From the NCBI GenBank assembly GCA_016208345.1, contig JACQYG010000177.1:1-6199 (forward strand): a stretch of DNA of 6,199 nucleotides, given 5' to 3'. The position numbers and the translations under genes were made by a program. Shown one piece after another: positions 5,714-6,199 of this stretch; positions within the stretch are counted from its first letter, which is position 1, and every line of letters starts with the position of its first letter. Under the pieces are notes generated by a model. The model did no database searches and was not told where the DNA came from. It saw only the letters and a list, made by a program, of their open reading frames with translations. The stretch is from Chloroflexota bacterium. GTDB lineage: Bacteria; Chloroflexota; DTOL01; JACQYG01.

Positions 5714-5845
5714 GAGGGCGGGGTTCGCTTGTCACCCTGAGCGCAGCGGAGGGTCTCTGTCCCGATGGATCCTTCGCTTCGCTCAGAATGACAAAGGCGG
5801 CCCCCCGGGTCGGAGGCGCGGTCCCTGCGGTAAGAACCCCGCCTC
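5714..5845. repeat. Nested inverted-repeat intergenic element (REP/MITE-like)
   Basis: Inner arms of 26 bp at 5730-5755 and 5768-5793 match as inverted repeats at 21 of 26 positions, with terminal TGTCA..TGACA and the core CTGAGCG(A/C)AGCG, around a 12-nt loop. Outer arms GGCGGGGTTC (5717-5726) and GAACCCCGCC (5834-5843) are perfect 10-bp inverted repeats, extendable to GAGG..CCTC with one bulged G. The inner core resembles a dispersed sequence of the form TCATTCTGAGCGAAGCGAAG that I recall from intergenic regions of many bacteria (from memory, not searched). It encodes no transposase, so any mobility would depend on another element. Confidence 0.65.
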
Positions 5846-5947
5846 ATTTAAGGATTTACCCTATGAAGGGGCCTGGTCCCCGTTCTTCGTCGTGGCGTGT
5901 TCGAGATCCCACCCCCGGGGCTGCGCCATCCTGGCGTGAACCCACAA

Positions 5948-5991
5948 CGTTAACGCAGATTTAACATGGGGTTAATGCGGCGTTAAAGAAC
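5948..5991 (+). promoter_or_regulatory. PHO box array: four 11-bp direct repeats upstream of pstS
   Basis: TTAA starts at 5950, 5961, 5972 and 5983, exactly 11 bp apart, giving four tandem 11-mers: CGTTAACGCAG, ATTTAACATGG, GGTTAATGCGG and CGTTAAAGAAC. PhoB/PhoP-family regulators bind tandem direct repeats at 11-bp period (one helical turn), two repeats per dimer, so this would seat two dimers. The last repeat occupies the -35 region of the pstS promoter, the usual place for PHO boxes in activated promoters. Confidence 0.75.
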
Positions 5992-5994
5992 CTT

Positions 5995-6003
5995 TGCTAA
6001 ACT
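5995..6003 (+). promoter_or_regulatory. Extended -10 of the pstS promoter
   Basis: TG at 5995-5996, one base, then TAAACT (5998-6003, 4 of 6 consensus). There is no good -35; the PHO repeats end about 11 nt upstream of the -10 hexamer, as expected for an activator-dependent promoter. Transcription would start near 6010. Confidence 0.55.
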
Positions 6004-6032
6004 ATGGCCGTATGAACGAGATTGGAGAAAAG

Positions 6033-6199
6033 GTGAACAAGAAATTTTTACCCACCATTGGCATCCCGGCCCTTCTGGCTGGGGCCCTGGCCGCCTGCGG
6101 CCCCGTGGTGCCGACGCCTACAGTCCCGATCCGCGCCACACCGCCGGCCGCTGGCCCAATCCTGATCAATGGCGCCGGCGCGACCTTCCCCTTCCCGCT
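6033..6199 (+). CDS. pstS: PstS-type phosphate-binding lipoprotein, 5' part only
   Basis: The frame runs off the right edge after 55 codons. Starting at the GTG at 6033 gives MNKKFLPTIGIPALLAGALAAC, a canonical lipoprotein signal: two Lys, a hydrophobic core, and lipobox LAAC with C22 as the lipidation site. A Pro/Thr-rich linker follows (about 24-42), then ILINGAGATFPFP, which matches the N-terminal signature of mature PstS proteins whose loop contacts phosphate. GTG is preferred over the in-frame ATG at 6012 because GGAGA (6024-6028) is correctly placed before it, and because the predicted transcript starts at about 6010, leaving no ribosome site for the ATG. Role: extracytoplasmic phosphate capture for the PstCAB importer, whose genes probably follow outside the window. 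Induction by PhoB is expected from the repeats upstream. Confidence 0.9.
   Translation, partial: MNKKFLPTIGIPALLAGALAACGPVVPTPTVPIRATPPAAGPILINGAGATFPFP

Larger units (their letters stand above)
5641..6011. other. Non-coding region between phoR and pstS
   Basis: No credible ORF or RNA gene is seen here. The first 60 nt contain stem-loop-forming sequence, 5714-5845 a nested inverted-repeat element, 5846-5940 GC-rich sequence with no recognisable signal, and 5948-6003 the pstS control region. There is no stem followed by a T-run, so no standard intrinsic terminator after phoR. Confidence 0.7.

Noticed and set aside
5641..6011. tRNA, small RNA gene or CRISPR array in the non-coding region
   Set aside because: No cloverleaf, no regularly spaced long repeats and no recognisable RNA family motif were found; the repeats present are inverted arms and the 11-bp PHO array.
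6012..6032. ATG at 6012 as the pstS start
   Set aside because: It is in frame but has no ribosome site, sits almost at the predicted transcription start, and would add charged residues before an already complete lipoprotein signal that begins at the GTG at 6033.

Overview
The window is GC-rich bacterial DNA with two gene groups facing away from each other across a shared intergenic promoter region (about 2832-3154). No taxonomic marker is present. The mix of a HlyD/MacA-type adaptor, an FtsX/MacB-type permease, a PhoB/PhoR pair, a PstS lipoprotein with a Pro/Thr-rich linker, and GTG starts would fit a Chloroflexota-like genome or metagenome bin. That assignment is a low-confidence inference.

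Left part, minus strand (1-3064): an exporter operon read right to left. A sigma70-like promoter (-35 at 3059-3064, -10 at 3036-3041) overlaps an almost perfect 25-bp palindrome that looks like a repressor operator. After a leader with a small, possibly frameshifted ORF comes a MacB/FtsX-type ABC permease made of two tandem, homologous four-helix units. Its first unit lacks about 109 nt relative to the second, so the gene is split into a 102-codon 5' ORF and a 628-codon 3' ORF. Then comes a membrane-fusion (HlyD/MacA) adaptor that runs off the left edge. The partner ATPase is not in the window and may lie beyond position 1.

Right part, plus strand (3083-6199): a phosphate-starvation module. 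A strong promoter (TTGAAG, 17 bp, TATAAT) precedes a PhoB-type response regulator, followed 5 nt later by a PhoR-type histidine kinase. About 390 nt of non-coding DNA follows, holding stem-loops and a nested inverted-repeat element with the recurrent TGTCA..CTGAGCG core. The start of a PstS phosphate-binding lipoprotein gene then runs off the right edge. Four TTAA-centred direct repeats at exactly 11-bp spacing sit just upstream of its extended -10, the layout expected of a PhoB-activated promoter. The likely circuit is PhoR sensing, PhoB phosphorylation, then activation of pstS; the four-repeat site links the two halves of this module.

The most notable points are the disrupted double-unit permease, the palindromic operator over its promoter with no regulator gene in view, the 11-bp-phased PHO box array, and the nested intergenic repeat after phoR.
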